Below are positions 16,050-24,044 of a stretch of DNA of 64,000 nucleotides, in pieces (position 1 is the first letter of the stretch; every line of letters begins with the position of its first letter). This DNA is from a virus. Location of the stretch: IMG/VR virus record IMGVR_UViG_3300028394_000078, positions 1 to 64,000 of that record, one strand, 5' to 3'. The translations under genes and the position numbers were made by a program. Under the pieces are notes generated by a model. The model saw nothing but the letters and a program-made list of their open reading frames with translations, ran no database searches and had not been told where the DNA came from.

Positions 16050-16591
16050 TGTATAATTTTATAAAATATGTAGTAGAGGGCAAAGAAATTAAACACCTTG
16101 AGCAGGTGAAGTTATCCTATGCTCGCGATGCACTAGAACCTGTGAAAAGCGAAGATACAATGGATTATCATTATGGCAAGTTATATAGAACTTATGTCAA
16201 TCGCTTTAATGCCGGTGAAGGTGATCCAAACTTCAACGAAGCAGGTGCGTTCTTACATAGTATGTATTTTCCACAACTACAAGTCCCAGATGAAAACAAT
16301 ACCCCAATAGGTGCATCTAAAGAGTTTATCAATAAACATTTTAAATCATTTGATAATTTTAAAGAAGAATTTACCAAAGTTGCTATGGGCATACAAGGCA
16401 GTGGGTGGGTCTATCTTGCTCGAAACGGTGAGATCAAAACCATTGTCAATCACCAAATTAAGAATGATATCATACTACTAATAGATTGGTGGGAACACTC
16501 TTGGGCTCTTGATTACCAAGCAGACAAAAAGGGTTATTTAACTAACACATGGAAAATTATCAATTGGAACATTATAGACGCTCGTTTATAA
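16049..16591 (+). CDS. sod: Fe/Mn superoxide dismutase with N-terminal extension
   Basis: A 180-residue Fe/Mn SOD that dismutates superoxide to oxygen and peroxide. The four metal ligands are all present: H41 (MDYHYGK), H70 (FLHSMYF), D146 and H150 (DWWEHSW). GSGWVYL (117-123) and INW (171-173) are further family marks. The usual His-His after YGK is Leu-Tyr, so a conserved second-sphere His is lost. About 14 residues precede the normal SOD start, and MYNFIKYVVEGKE looks like a targeting tag with a possible cut after Glu10. Last gene of the cassette, sharing one base with the preceding stop. Fe versus Mn preference cannot be told. Confidence 0.9.
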   Translation: MYNFIKYVVEGKEIKHLEQVKLSYARDALEPVKSEDTMDYHYGKLYRTYVNRFNAGEGDPNFNEAGAFLHSMYFPQLQVPDENNTPIGASKEFINKHFKSFDNFKEEFTKVAMGIQGSGWVYLARNGEIKTIVNHQIKNDIILLIDWWEHSWALDYQADKKGYLTNTWKIINWNIIDARL

Positions 16592-16599
16592 AATAAACC

Positions 16600-16628
16600 T
16601 TGACAGAACTCCTTGTCTAGTATATACT
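16600..16628 (+). promoter_or_regulatory. Sigma70-type promoter upstream of the DsbA-like gene
   Basis: TTGACA at 16600-16605, a 17-base spacer and TATACT at 16623-16628 give a near-consensus promoter 20 bases before the ATG at 16649. It separates the internal-protein cassette from the replication genes. Confidence 0.85.
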
Positions 16629-16648
16629 TACTTACAAGGAGATTTTTT

Positions 16649-16921
16649 ATGGGTAAAGCATTTGGAGCGCCTGAACAGGCCAAAATTAAACAGATCGTTG
16701 CAGAGGGCATGACCGTTATGCAAGAGATTCAAGACCTCACTGAAGGGCTTAACGATACCATTAAAGCAGTGGCAGAGGAACTCGAAGTTAAGCCTAGTGT
16801 GATTAAAAAGGCTATCCGAATTGCACAAAAAGATCAATGGGATAGCGTTTGGAAAGAGTTTGATGATTTGGAAACTATTGTAGATATCAGTGGGCATTCA
16901 CATCGTCGTACTGATGAATAA
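16649..16921 (+). CDS. dsbA: DsbA-like dsDNA-binding protein (late transcription)
   Basis: 90 residues from the ATG at 16649, which follows an AAGGAG SD; the upstream in-frame ATG at 16613 lies within the promoter. The helical pattern LTEGLNDTIKAVAEELEV, KPSVIKKAIRIAQKD, ETIVDISG parallels T4 DsbA, a small dsDNA-binding protein that binds near late promoters and aids late transcription. Similarity is by length, charge and the central helix-loop-helix and is not overwhelming. The stop overlaps the next gene's start. Confidence 0.6.
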   Translation: MGKAFGAPEQAKIKQIVAEGMTVMQEIQDLTEGLNDTIKAVAEELEVKPSVIKKAIRIAQKDQWDSVWKEFDDLETIVDISGHSHRRTDE

Positions 16922-17207
16922 TCATTTAATAAACATTATCAATTGGATACAAAATGACTATAAAACTTACCCTCTTCGTTTTATCGTTGAGGTTACGGCT
17001 TGGGCACTTAGTATCGGATGTGCGACTACTATGGCGCTCACTGTACCCAATCCGCCTCTTATTATTTTGTATCCTATTTTTATTTGCCAGTGCATTATGT
17101 ATGGATGGGCTTGTTTTTCTAGACGTTCTTTTGGAATGCTGGCTAACTACTGCCTGCTTGTCACTATAGATAGTGTCGGATTATTTAGGATGCTAAATAA
17201 TTTATGA
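16914..17207 (+). CDS. Conserved small membrane protein
   Basis: 97 residues from the ATG at 16914, inside the preceding stop region (overlap eight bases). Three hydrophobic stretches are visible: VTAWALSIGCATTMAL, PLIILYPIFICQCIMYGWA and MLANYCLLVTIDSVGLF. I recall near-identical arrangements in T4-like cyanophages, where the function is unknown. It sits between the DsbA-like and polymerase genes; a membrane link for replication is possible but unsupported. Confidence 0.65.
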   Translation: MNNHLINIINWIQNDYKTYPLRFIVEVTAWALSIGCATTMALTVPNPPLIILYPIFICQCIMYGWACFSRRSFGMLANYCLLVTIDSVGLFRMLNNL

Positions 17208-17290
17208 GTAAGGTTGAATCAGCCATAATTGATTATAAGAAGGTCAGTGAGCCATTAAATCACGAGGAGGAAAAATATGTCATATGTTGA
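17204..17290 (+). CDS. Possible 28-residue leader or small ORF
   Basis: The ATG at 17204 overlaps the previous stop as ATGA and reads MSKVESAIIDYKKVSEPLNHEE to a TGA at 17288-17290, overlapping the polymerase start by 14 bases in another frame. Its last part covers the strong GAGGAGG ribosome site of the polymerase gene, so its translation could tune polymerase expression. It may be spurious; length and lack of homology knowledge keep confidence low. Confidence 0.3.
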   Translation: MSKVESAIIDYKKVSEPLNHEEEKYVIC

Positions 17291-19949
17291 TGCATGGTGG
17301 GATCGCGACAAAGATATTGTCAAGGTAGTTGAGCGCGATACAAAAAAGGGTAGAATTTATCAAGAATATCCTGCCAAATTTATCTTTTATTATCCTGACC
17401 CTAAGGGTAAGTACAAATCAATCTACGGTGAGAATCTAAGTAAAGTATCTTGTAGAAATAACAAGGACTTTCAGAAAGAACTACGTATCCACGGAGAACG
17501 CAGGCTTTTTGAAAGTGATATTAAACCGGCTTTCCGATGTTTAGAAGATCACTATCTTGGTATTGATGCACCAAAACTTCATGTAGCGTTTTTTGACATT
17601 GAGGTTGATTTTGATCCAGAACGTGGCTATAGCACTCCTGAAGATGCTTTTATGCCAATTACAAGTATTGCGGTTCATTTACAATGGATGGATACGTTAG
17701 TTTGTTTTGCTGTTCCACCTAAAACACTAACTATGGAACAAGCACAGGAACAAGTTAAAGATTTTCCTAATACTATATTGTTTGAAACAGAAGCAGAAAT
17801 GTTGGATGCATTTTTAAATCTAATTGAAGATGCTGATATTTTAAGCGGTTGGAATAGTGAAGGTTTTGATATTCCTTACACTGTCAATCGTGTTACCAAA
17901 GTACTAAGTAAAGAAGATACTCGCAGATTTTGTTTGTGGGATCAATTTCCAAAGAAAAGAGAATATGAGAAATATGGGAAACAGGCTGTTACTTATGATC
18001 TTATTGGTCGCGTTCATCTGGACAGTCTCGAACTGTACAGGAAATATACCTATGAAGAACGTCACACCTACAGACTTGATGCCATTGGAGAAATGGAGAT
18101 AGGTGAAAGTAAAACTGTTTATGAAGGTACATTGGATCAACTATATAATAATGACTTCCGAAAGTTTATTGAATACAATAGACAAGATACTGCACTACTC
18201 GATAAATTAGATAAGAAACTAAAATTTATTGATCTAGCAAATACTCTAGCACATGAATGTACTGTATTGTTACAGACCACAATGGGTGCGGTTGCCGTTA
18301 CTGAACAAGCAATTGTTAATGAAGCACACCACCGAGGTCTAATAGTTCCAAGTCGTGCTAAACGTGATGAAACAGAAAACAATCAAGCAGCAGGTGCTTA
18401 CGTAGCGTATCCTAAAAAAGGATTACATGACTATATAGGCAGTATGGACATTAACAGTCTATATCCAAGTGTTATTCGAGCATTGAATATGGGTCCGGAA
18501 ACTATTGTTGGACAAATACGTCAAACTAATACTGACGAATTTATTCATGAACAAACAACGTTACATAAAAAATCCTTTGCTGCCGCATGGGAAGGTATGT
18601 TTGGTAGTTTAGAATACGAAGCAGTGATGCGTCAAGATCGTGCATTTGAACTTACCATAGATTGGGAAAATGGTGAAAAAGATATTGTAAGTGCAGCCGA
18701 GGCTTATAGATTAATTTACGAAAGTAATAATCCATGGATGCTTAGTGCCAATGGTACAATCTTTACCTATGAACAAGAAGGCATTATTCCTGGCTTGCTG
18801 GCTCGCTGGTATAGTGAGCGTAAGGATATGCAAAAGAAACTTAAAGTGGCTATGGATGCCGGCAATAAGATTGAAGAAGAATATTGGGACAAACGTCAGT
18901 TGGTCAAGAAGATTAACCTAAACAGTTTGTATGGTGCTATTCTAAATCCCGGCTGTAGATTCTTTGACAAGCGCATCGGACAAAGTACTACACTAACTGG
19001 TCGTGCTATTGCTCGTCATATGGCCGGTAAGGTCAATGAAGTTATCACAGGTGAGTTTGATCACGTCGGTAAAAGTATTATTTACGGTGACACAGACTCA
19101 TGTTATTTCTCTGCTTACAATACATTAAAAATTGATATCCAAAAGAAACTTGTTCCTTGGGATAAAGATATTGCTATCCAATTATATGACACAATTGCAG
19201 ATAATGTTAATGATACATTTCCACAGTTCATGTTAGATGCTTTTCACTGTCCAAAGAGTCGTGGTGAAGTTATTAAAGCAGGACGTGAAATTGTTGCAAT
19301 TAAGGGCCTGTTCATTACTAAGAAGCGTTATGCTGTATTGTACTATGATAAGGATGGCAAGAGATATGATAGCGAAACTAAACCTGGCAAGATCAAAGCC
19401 ATGGGTTTAGATTTGAAGCGCAGTGATACTCCGGAATTCATGCAGAAGTTTCTTGAGGAAGTTCTTACCAAAGTTCTAAATGGTAGTCAAGAAGAAGAAA
19501 TTTTAGAAATGATTTCAGAATTTAGAACTGAGTTTAAATCAAGGCCCGGGTGGGAAAAAGGTAGTCCTAAACGTGCAAACAACATTGCCGAATATCAAGA
19601 AAAAGAAAAAAAGGCTGGGAAGGCTAATATGCCAGGACATGTACGGGCAAGCATCAATTGGAATACTCTTAAACGTATGAACGGTGACAAATATAGTGCC
19701 AACATTGTTGATGGTATGAAAGTTATTGTTTGCAAGGTAAAATCTAATCCGTTAGGATATACAAGTATTGCGTATCCAGTTGATGAACTTAGACTGCCTA
19801 AATGGTTCCAGGACTTGCCATTTGATCATGCTGAAATGGAAGCAACTATTATCAATAATAAACTTGATAATCTTATTGGAGTTCTAGAGTGGGATCTAGA
19901 ATCAACAACCGAAACAAACACATTTAATTCTTTATTCAGTTTTGATTAA
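17277..19949 (+). CDS. Family-B replicative DNA polymerase, gp43-like
   Basis: 890 residues, the T4 gp43 size. Exonuclease motifs: DIE at 107-109, a WNSEGFD region with D198, and YNRQD at 300-304. Polymerase motifs: DINSLYPS (391-398, motif A), NSLYG (549-553, motif B) and YGDTDS (603-608, motif C). All catalytic Asp/Glu are present, so both proofreading and synthesis should work. A strong GAGGAGG SD precedes the ATG. The clamp gene follows 55 bases downstream under its own promoter-like site. Confidence 0.97.
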   Translation: MSYVDAWWDRDKDIVKVVERDTKKGRIYQEYPAKFIFYYPDPKGKYKSIYGENLSKVSCRNNKDFQKELRIHGERRLFESDIKPAFRCLEDHYLGIDAPKLHVAFFDIEVDFDPERGYSTPEDAFMPITSIAVHLQWMDTLVCFAVPPKTLTMEQAQEQVKDFPNTILFETEAEMLDAFLNLIEDADILSGWNSEGFDIPYTVNRVTKVLSKEDTRRFCLWDQFPKKREYEKYGKQAVTYDLIGRVHLDSLELYRKYTYEERHTYRLDAIGEMEIGESKTVYEGTLDQLYNNDFRKFIEYNRQDTALLDKLDKKLKFIDLANTLAHECTVLLQTTMGAVAVTEQAIVNEAHHRGLIVPSRAKRDETENNQAAGAYVAYPKKGLHDYIGSMDINSLYPSVIRALNMGPETIVGQIRQTNTDEFIHEQTTLHKKSFAAAWEGMFGSLEYEAVMRQDRAFELTIDWENGEKDIVSAAEAYRLIYESNNPWMLSANGTIFTYEQEGIIPGLLARWYSERKDMQKKLKVAMDAGNKIEEEYWDKRQLVKKINLNSLYGAILNPGCRFFDKRIGQSTTLTGRAIARHMAGKVNEVITGEFDHVGKSIIYGDTDSCYFSAYNTLKIDIQKKLVPWDKDIAIQLYDTIADNVNDTFPQFMLDAFHCPKSRGEVIKAGREIVAIKGLFITKKRYAVLYYDKDGKRYDSETKPGKIKAMGLDLKRSDTPEFMQKFLEEVLTKVLNGSQEEEILEMISEFRTEFKSRPGWEKGSPKRANNIAEYQEKEKKAGKANMPGHVRASINWNTLKRMNGDKYSANIVDGMKVIVCKVKSNPLGYTSIAYPVDELRLPKWFQDLPFDHAEMEATIINNKLDNLIGVLEWDLESTTETNTFNSLFSFD

Positions 19950-19957
19950 AATATTAC

Positions 19958-19986
19958 TTGACTTTCTCCCTAAATCTAAATAAACT
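19958..19986 (+). promoter_or_regulatory. Weak sigma70-type promoter upstream of the clamp gene
   Basis: TTGACT at 19958-19963, a 17-base spacer and TAAACT at 19981-19986 lie 18 bases before the ATG at 20005. The -35 is good and the -10 is poor. An AAAAGGAAA ribosome site follows. Confidence 0.5.
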
Positions 19987-20004
19987 AACTAAAAGGAAAT
20001 TATT

Positions 20005-20739
20005 ATGAAATCTATTCTTCAAGACATCGTTGCACATACTAACAAATTAGGCTTTCTTAACATTGTTAAAATTACAGGCACTGATCAAAAAACACTAATT
20101 GACTCTATGGCAGATGACCGTACAGTTATTATGTATGCCGAGACTGCTAATCCATATCCAGACATGATTGGTACATATGGTATGCCACAACTTGAAAAAC
20201 TACGCTATCTATTAGATGGTAAAGAATATCAAGAAGATGCTAAAATTGAAGTAGTTACTGCTGAACGTAATGGCGAAACTATTCCAGTTGGTCTTCACTT
20301 TGAAAACAAAGACGGAGATTTTAAGAATGACTATCGATTTATGAATCAAGACATTATTAATGAGAAATTAAAAACTGTCAAGTTTCGTGGAGTCAAGTGG
20401 GATGTTGAAGTTGAGCCAACACTTGCTTCTGTTCAACGTTTTCAATTCCAAGCAGGTGCTAATACAGAACATACAACGTTCTTGGCAAAAACAGAAGGCG
20501 ACAAATTAACATTTACATTCGGCGATGTTAGCAGTCATGGTGGTGAATTTGTATTTGCCACAGGTGTTGTTGGAAAGATTACTAAAGCATGGACATGGCC
20601 TGTAACCAGTGTATTGAGTATTTTAAAAGTTGCAGATGCTAACAACACTAAAATTAGTTTTAGTAATGAAGGTGCTATGCAAATCACGTTAGACAGCGGC
20701 TTGGCTACTTACAAATATATCATTCCAGCAAACGCATGA
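20005..20739 (+). CDS. gp45-like sliding clamp (DNA polymerase processivity factor)
   Basis: 244 residues, close to T4 gp45 (228). No catalytic motif, as expected for a clamp; alternating beta strands fill the sequence, with features like GMPQLEKLRYLLDG and a C-terminal YKYIIPAN similar to the final clamp strand. Position directly after the DNA polymerase, with a strong ribosome site, fits a processivity factor needed in many copies; T4 clamp is also loaded for late transcription. The assignment relies on context plus general pattern, so a structure match is still needed. Confidence 0.75.
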   Translation: MKSILQDIVAHTNKLGFLNIVKITGTDQKTLIDSMADDRTVIMYAETANPYPDMIGTYGMPQLEKLRYLLDGKEYQEDAKIEVVTAERNGETIPVGLHFENKDGDFKNDYRFMNQDIINEKLKTVKFRGVKWDVEVEPTLASVQRFQFQAGANTEHTTFLAKTEGDKLTFTFGDVSSHGGEFVFATGVVGKITKAWTWPVTSVLSILKVADANNTKISFSNEGAMQITLDSGLATYKYIIPANA

Positions 20740-21143
20740 TAAAAGGTCTATCTGGCGGTGTAGGTGTTAAGGTATCAGGTGGTGACACGTCTGTACCTTA
20801 TATTACTATGAATGATGTAAATCCTATGCAGGGAATGATTCGTATATGGGGTTCAGAGATACAAGTGTTTGATGATGCTAGCAAGCAATTCATGGGAACT
20901 GCTGGCTGGAGGACATTATCTACCAGTTATGCAACTGTTACATTAGACAAATATACTTTAGAATTATTAGATTGGGCAAGGAAGAAACAGATGGAAGAAG
21001 AAGTTCTTTTATCATTGCCCAACGATAATCCTGCTGTTAAAATTGCTAGAGAAAATATAAATCGTGCTAAAAAAGAACTTGCCCGCGCAGAAGAACAATT
21101 AAAAATAACAGAGATATTAAGTCAAGAACATGAAACAAGTTAA
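20736..21143 (+). CDS. Conserved hypothetical protein (clamp-adjacent)
   Basis: 135 residues overlapping the clamp stop by four bases (ATGA). N-terminal half is beta-type with MIKGLSGGVGVKVSGGDTS and a Trp-containing WGSEIQVFDD segment; the C-terminal half is a charged coiled coil (EEEVLLSLPNDNPAVKIARE onward). I recall homologs in T4-like cyanophages with the same two-part layout, without a known function. Its stop overlaps the dpdA start by 14 bases, placing it in a clamp-dpdA operon. Confidence 0.65.
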   Translation: MIKGLSGGVGVKVSGGDTSVPYITMNDVNPMQGMIRIWGSEIQVFDDASKQFMGTAGWRTLSTSYATVTLDKYTLELLDWARKKQMEEEVLLSLPNDNPAVKIARENINRAKKELARAEEQLKITEILSQEHETS

Positions 21144-22671
21144 TTTAACACCACTACAAAAAGACTATGCAGTTTATTTGCCGGCAATTAGTAGTTTTTA
21201 TAGTACATACATTGCCAAACAAAGACTAGAAAAATTTATACCAGATGATCGTATTCCTAAAGGATTTGATCGTGGTATTGAAGGTATGAATTTTTTAAAT
21301 CCGGAGCAAGGGTACTTTACGTACAAATATGGTTTGTATTCAGCAGGTCATGCACAATTGGATCTTAATAAAAGTGTTATTCAAGAATCAATGATACAAC
21401 AACGTGATCGAAATAACACCATGATCTTAGGTGACTCGGGCGGATACCAAATTGGTAAGGGTGTTCTTAAATTTGATTGGTTAGACTTTGAAGGGCCTGC
21501 CGCAACTAAAACTCGAAAACAAATTTTAGACTGGCTTGAACTAACTGCTGATTGGTCAATGATGTTAGACGTTCCTACTTGGGCTTGTGATCACATTCAT
21601 AGTCCTAAGACAGGGTTGAAAACATTCGATGATTGTTTAGATAAAACAAAATATAACAACAAGTTCTTTTTAGATAATAGACAAGGACTTACAAAGTTTT
21701 TAAATGTTCTCCAAGGCAACGATTGGGATACTGCTGAGAAGTGGTATAATGGAGTAAAAGAATTTAGCGATCCAGCAGTTTGGGGCGATAAGGCCGCAGA
21801 AGGTTGGGCCATGGGTGGCGCTAATATGTGCAAGATGGATATTACCCTAAAGCGACTAATGACTCTTAGAGACGAAGGTTTGCTTAATGGTAAAGACTGG
21901 ATGCACTTCCTGGGCACAGCACAATTAGATTGGGCTGTATATTTGACTTCAATACAACGACAAATCAGAAAACATATCAATGAAAACTTTACCGTATCTT
22001 TTGACTGCGCCTCACCGTTTATCGCAACAGCGCACGGACTTGTCTATACCAACGCACAACACACAACAAAAAGGTGGAGTGTTATTATGGACAAAGCCCC
22101 AGACAACAAAGCACTTGCAGAATCAGACATACCATTCCCATTCGAAAGTGAATTTGGTCGTAGATTAACAATGGGTGATATTTGTCACTATGCTCCTGGC
22201 ATGTTGAACAAAATTAAAAAAGAAGGTAAAACATCGTGGGATAGTTTTGCTTATGCTCTTATGATGGGTCATAATGTTGAATGCCACATTGTTGCTGTAC
22301 AACGTGCAAATCAATTAGCAGACATTGAGAAAACTAGATTTAAACCAGACTGGAGACATTGGAATAAACTTAGTTCTAAAGATATTGCAGGTGATCAATA
22401 TAGCGATTGGGTTCCACGTAATATTTTGTACTTTGATCGATTCGTTGAAGAATTGTTTAATACTAAGTCAAAAACAGAAGCATTTGAAATGATCGAAGAA
22501 GGATTAAATTTCTTAAGAAGTCTTGAAGGTTCTAGAATGCAAGGTGGTCCTGCTCAAAATACATTTAACAATTTATTTGAAATTGAAAATATTACGACTT
22601 CATTAGAAGTAGATACAGAAGATGTTGAAGATCCAAAGTATAGAGCACTTGAAAACAGATTGGCTGAATAA
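21130..22671 (+). CDS. dpdA: DpdA-like tRNA-guanine transglycosylase family enzyme, 7-deazaguanine DNA insertion
   Basis: 513 residues. Phage DpdA proteins replace guanine in DNA with a 7-deazaguanine base by a TGT-type exchange. Visible TGT marks: GDSGGYQ at 101-107 with D102 as likely acid/base, LDVPTW with D147, WAMGG at 226-230, HFLGT at 259-263 and SFDC with D292 as likely nucleophile. Length and the HFLGTAQLDWAVY block fit phage DpdA rather than a cellular TGT acting on tRNA. With QueE in the window it points to modified phage DNA resistant to restriction. It starts inside the preceding gene. Confidence 0.85.
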   Translation: MKQVNLTPLQKDYAVYLPAISSFYSTYIAKQRLEKFIPDDRIPKGFDRGIEGMNFLNPEQGYFTYKYGLYSAGHAQLDLNKSVIQESMIQQRDRNNTMILGDSGGYQIGKGVLKFDWLDFEGPAATKTRKQILDWLELTADWSMMLDVPTWACDHIHSPKTGLKTFDDCLDKTKYNNKFFLDNRQGLTKFLNVLQGNDWDTAEKWYNGVKEFSDPAVWGDKAAEGWAMGGANMCKMDITLKRLMTLRDEGLLNGKDWMHFLGTAQLDWAVYLTSIQRQIRKHINENFTVSFDCASPFIATAHGLVYTNAQHTTKRWSVIMDKAPDNKALAESDIPFPFESEFGRRLTMGDICHYAPGMLNKIKKEGKTSWDSFAYALMMGHNVECHIVAVQRANQLADIEKTRFKPDWRHWNKLSSKDIAGDQYSDWVPRNILYFDRFVEELFNTKSKTEAFEMIEEGLNFLRSLEGSRMQGGPAQNTFNNLFEIENITTSLEVDTEDVEDPKYRALENRLAE

Positions 22672-22675
22672 GCTA

Positions 22676-22704
22676 TTGCATTTGACTAATAATTCTGCTA
22701 TACT
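22676..22704 (+). promoter_or_regulatory. Sigma70-type promoter with very short leader
   Basis: TTGCAT at 22676-22681, a 17-base spacer and TATACT at 22699-22704 place the start site very near the ATG at 22711, so the leader would be a few bases or none. There is no SD before that ATG. Confidence 0.6.
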
Positions 22705-22710
22705 AATATT

Positions 22711-23229
22711 ATGAAACGTGATTATAAAACCGGTGAAACAGATAATGTTGAATTCTTTACAGGAGTAGAGGTTGAACATACTCCTGCATTTGGAATGCAA
22801 ACATTATTTGTTACAGGAATCCAATCTTTTGAAGATATTGCTAAAAACTTAAATGGTGCAAGGCACATATTCTTTGGTGCTAATCATAGTTTTAATCCTA
22901 CAAATTATGACGAGTGGAGAAGTTGGGACTCAATGATTCATTTCTTTTTAGAACTAGAATACTTATGTAGTCTTGATATTCCAATTAATCTAGCAGAAGA
23001 ATTTCTAGAAAGCGGTTTGAATGAGAAAGATAATTTTATTCCACAGATTAGAATTCCACTTCCTTATATTAAATTGTGGAATTACAACACAATGATTAAA
23101 ATTGATGATAAAGATTTTAAAGCAACTAATCCCGGTGTATGGTCTCACAGTCTGCATACACTTATGGATCGTAGTAAATTCACAGACTGGAATCAATATA
23201 AAAACGACGAGGTAATTAAATTTAAATGA
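22711..23229 (+). CDS. Conserved hypothetical protein next to dpdA
   Basis: 172 residues with GVEVEHTPAFGMQTLFVTG near the start and a middle rich in aromatics and Asn/His (FFGANHSFNP, WDSMIHFFLELEYLC). No membrane segment or known motif. I recall similar proteins in T4-like cyanophages close to the glycosyltransferase-type gene found below, so it may belong to the same DNA-modification or nucleotide block; this is position-based only. The stop overlaps the next start as ATGA. Confidence 0.6.
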   Translation: MKRDYKTGETDNVEFFTGVEVEHTPAFGMQTLFVTGIQSFEDIAKNLNGARHIFFGANHSFNPTNYDEWRSWDSMIHFFLELEYLCSLDIPINLAEEFLESGLNEKDNFIPQIRIPLPYIKLWNYNTMIKIDDKDFKATNPGVWSHSLHTLMDRSKFTDWNQYKNDEVIKFK

Positions 23230-23408
23230 TTAACGCAAAACTAACTAAACAAGCAAAACAAGAAACTACAGAAGAACGTCTATTCAAATTGCTTGAAAGC
23301 ATGGATTGGAAACTTTGGGAAATGATGAATATGATGAAAGATAATCTTCCTGAAAAAACTAAGACTACTAAACCTGTAAAAACTGTAACTAAGAAAACAG
23401 CAGAATGA
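23226..23408 (+). CDS. Small Lys-rich hypothetical protein
   Basis: 60 residues, start overlapping the preceding stop by four bases and stop overlapping the next start by four. An acidic-helical front (ERLFKLLESMDWKLWEMMNMM) is followed by a Lys/Thr tail (KTKTTKPVKTVTKKTAE), suggesting an interaction peptide. The four-base overlaps at both ends favour a real gene. Function unknown. Confidence 0.5.
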   Translation: MINAKLTKQAKQETTEERLFKLLESMDWKLWEMMNMMKDNLPEKTKTTKPVKTVTKKTAE

Positions 23409-23788
23409 ACGACTTATCACTTATCTGGGTCACCTTCCGCAAAGAAGGTATCCACATGTATCCCGCAGCCGCAACTGATCCTAAGTTGGCCACAGGCGAC
23501 GAATATGATGTAAGTTTCCTTGGAACTCCACATCGACATATTTTTCATTTTAAAGTTTCTATTGAGGTCTTCCAAGATGACCGCGATATTGAATTTATCC
23601 AGTTTAAGCGTTGGCTTGAGAAGTGCTACAGTGATGGTACTCTTGAACTCAACCACAAATCTTGTGAAATGATTGCTCGTGAACTTAACACGACAATCAC
23701 TGCAAGGTGGCCTGGTCGTAAGACCATCATTGACGTAAGTGAAGATGGCGAGAATGGCGCTACACTTACTTTTTTTAATCAACCCTAA
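23405..23788 (+). CDS. Conserved hypothetical protein, possibly QueD/PTPS-like
   Basis: 127 residues. TPHRHIFHFKVSIEVFQDD, then IEFIQFKRWLEK, then ELNHKSCEMIAREL and a Glu-containing VSEDGENG resembles in order the 6-pyruvoyl-tetrahydropterin synthase/QueD layout (His metal site, x-D/E-F-x-x-x-K, LxHKxLN, Glu). The match is distant: no clear second metal-binding His pair is confirmed. If correct it would make the deazapurine precursor used by QueE and DpdA, and the genes flank the same region. Otherwise it is a conserved phage protein of unknown role. Confidence 0.55.
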   Translation: MNDLSLIWVTFRKEGIHMYPAAATDPKLATGDEYDVSFLGTPHRHIFHFKVSIEVFQDDRDIEFIQFKRWLEKCYSDGTLELNHKSCEMIARELNTTITARWPGRKTIIDVSEDGENGATLTFFNQP

Positions 23789-23806
23789 TATTAGGAAAAA
23801 ACTTAA

Positions 23807-24043
23807 ATGGCGCAACCCGCTTATATTCAAAAAACTCTTAAAATGAAACCCGAGGTATCTAAGATCTTTGATGATCTCGATGCTTGGTTAGATCATTGCA
23901 GATTTAATCTTCTTCCATTCAACGAAAGCGATTTATATCGCAGTCAAGAATACCGTAACTTCCAACGTTGGAGTAACGGTGGAGAACGTCGATCACGCAC
24001 AGAGTACAAGGGTAATAATCCTCGTCCATACAATCAACGTTAA
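23807..24043 (+). CDS. Conserved hypothetical protein
   Basis: 78 residues: a helical front with EVSKIFDDLDAWLDHCRFNLLPF and an Arg/Asn-rich tail (GGERRSRTEYKGNNPRPYNQR). I recall the front half in T4-like cyanophage genomes. No motif of known function. It ends one base before the glycosyltransferase start at 24045, so the two are probably coupled. Confidence 0.6.
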   Translation: MAQPAYIQKTLKMKPEVSKIFDDLDAWLDHCRFNLLPFNESDLYRSQEYRNFQRWSNGGERRSRTEYKGNNPRPYNQR

Positions 24044-24044
24044 T

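Noticed and set aside
7859-16591. Toxin-antitoxin or defence island reading of the cassette
   Set aside because: The shared N-terminal tags and GVAE sites fit virion internal proteins better, and no toxin or antitoxin motif was seen.
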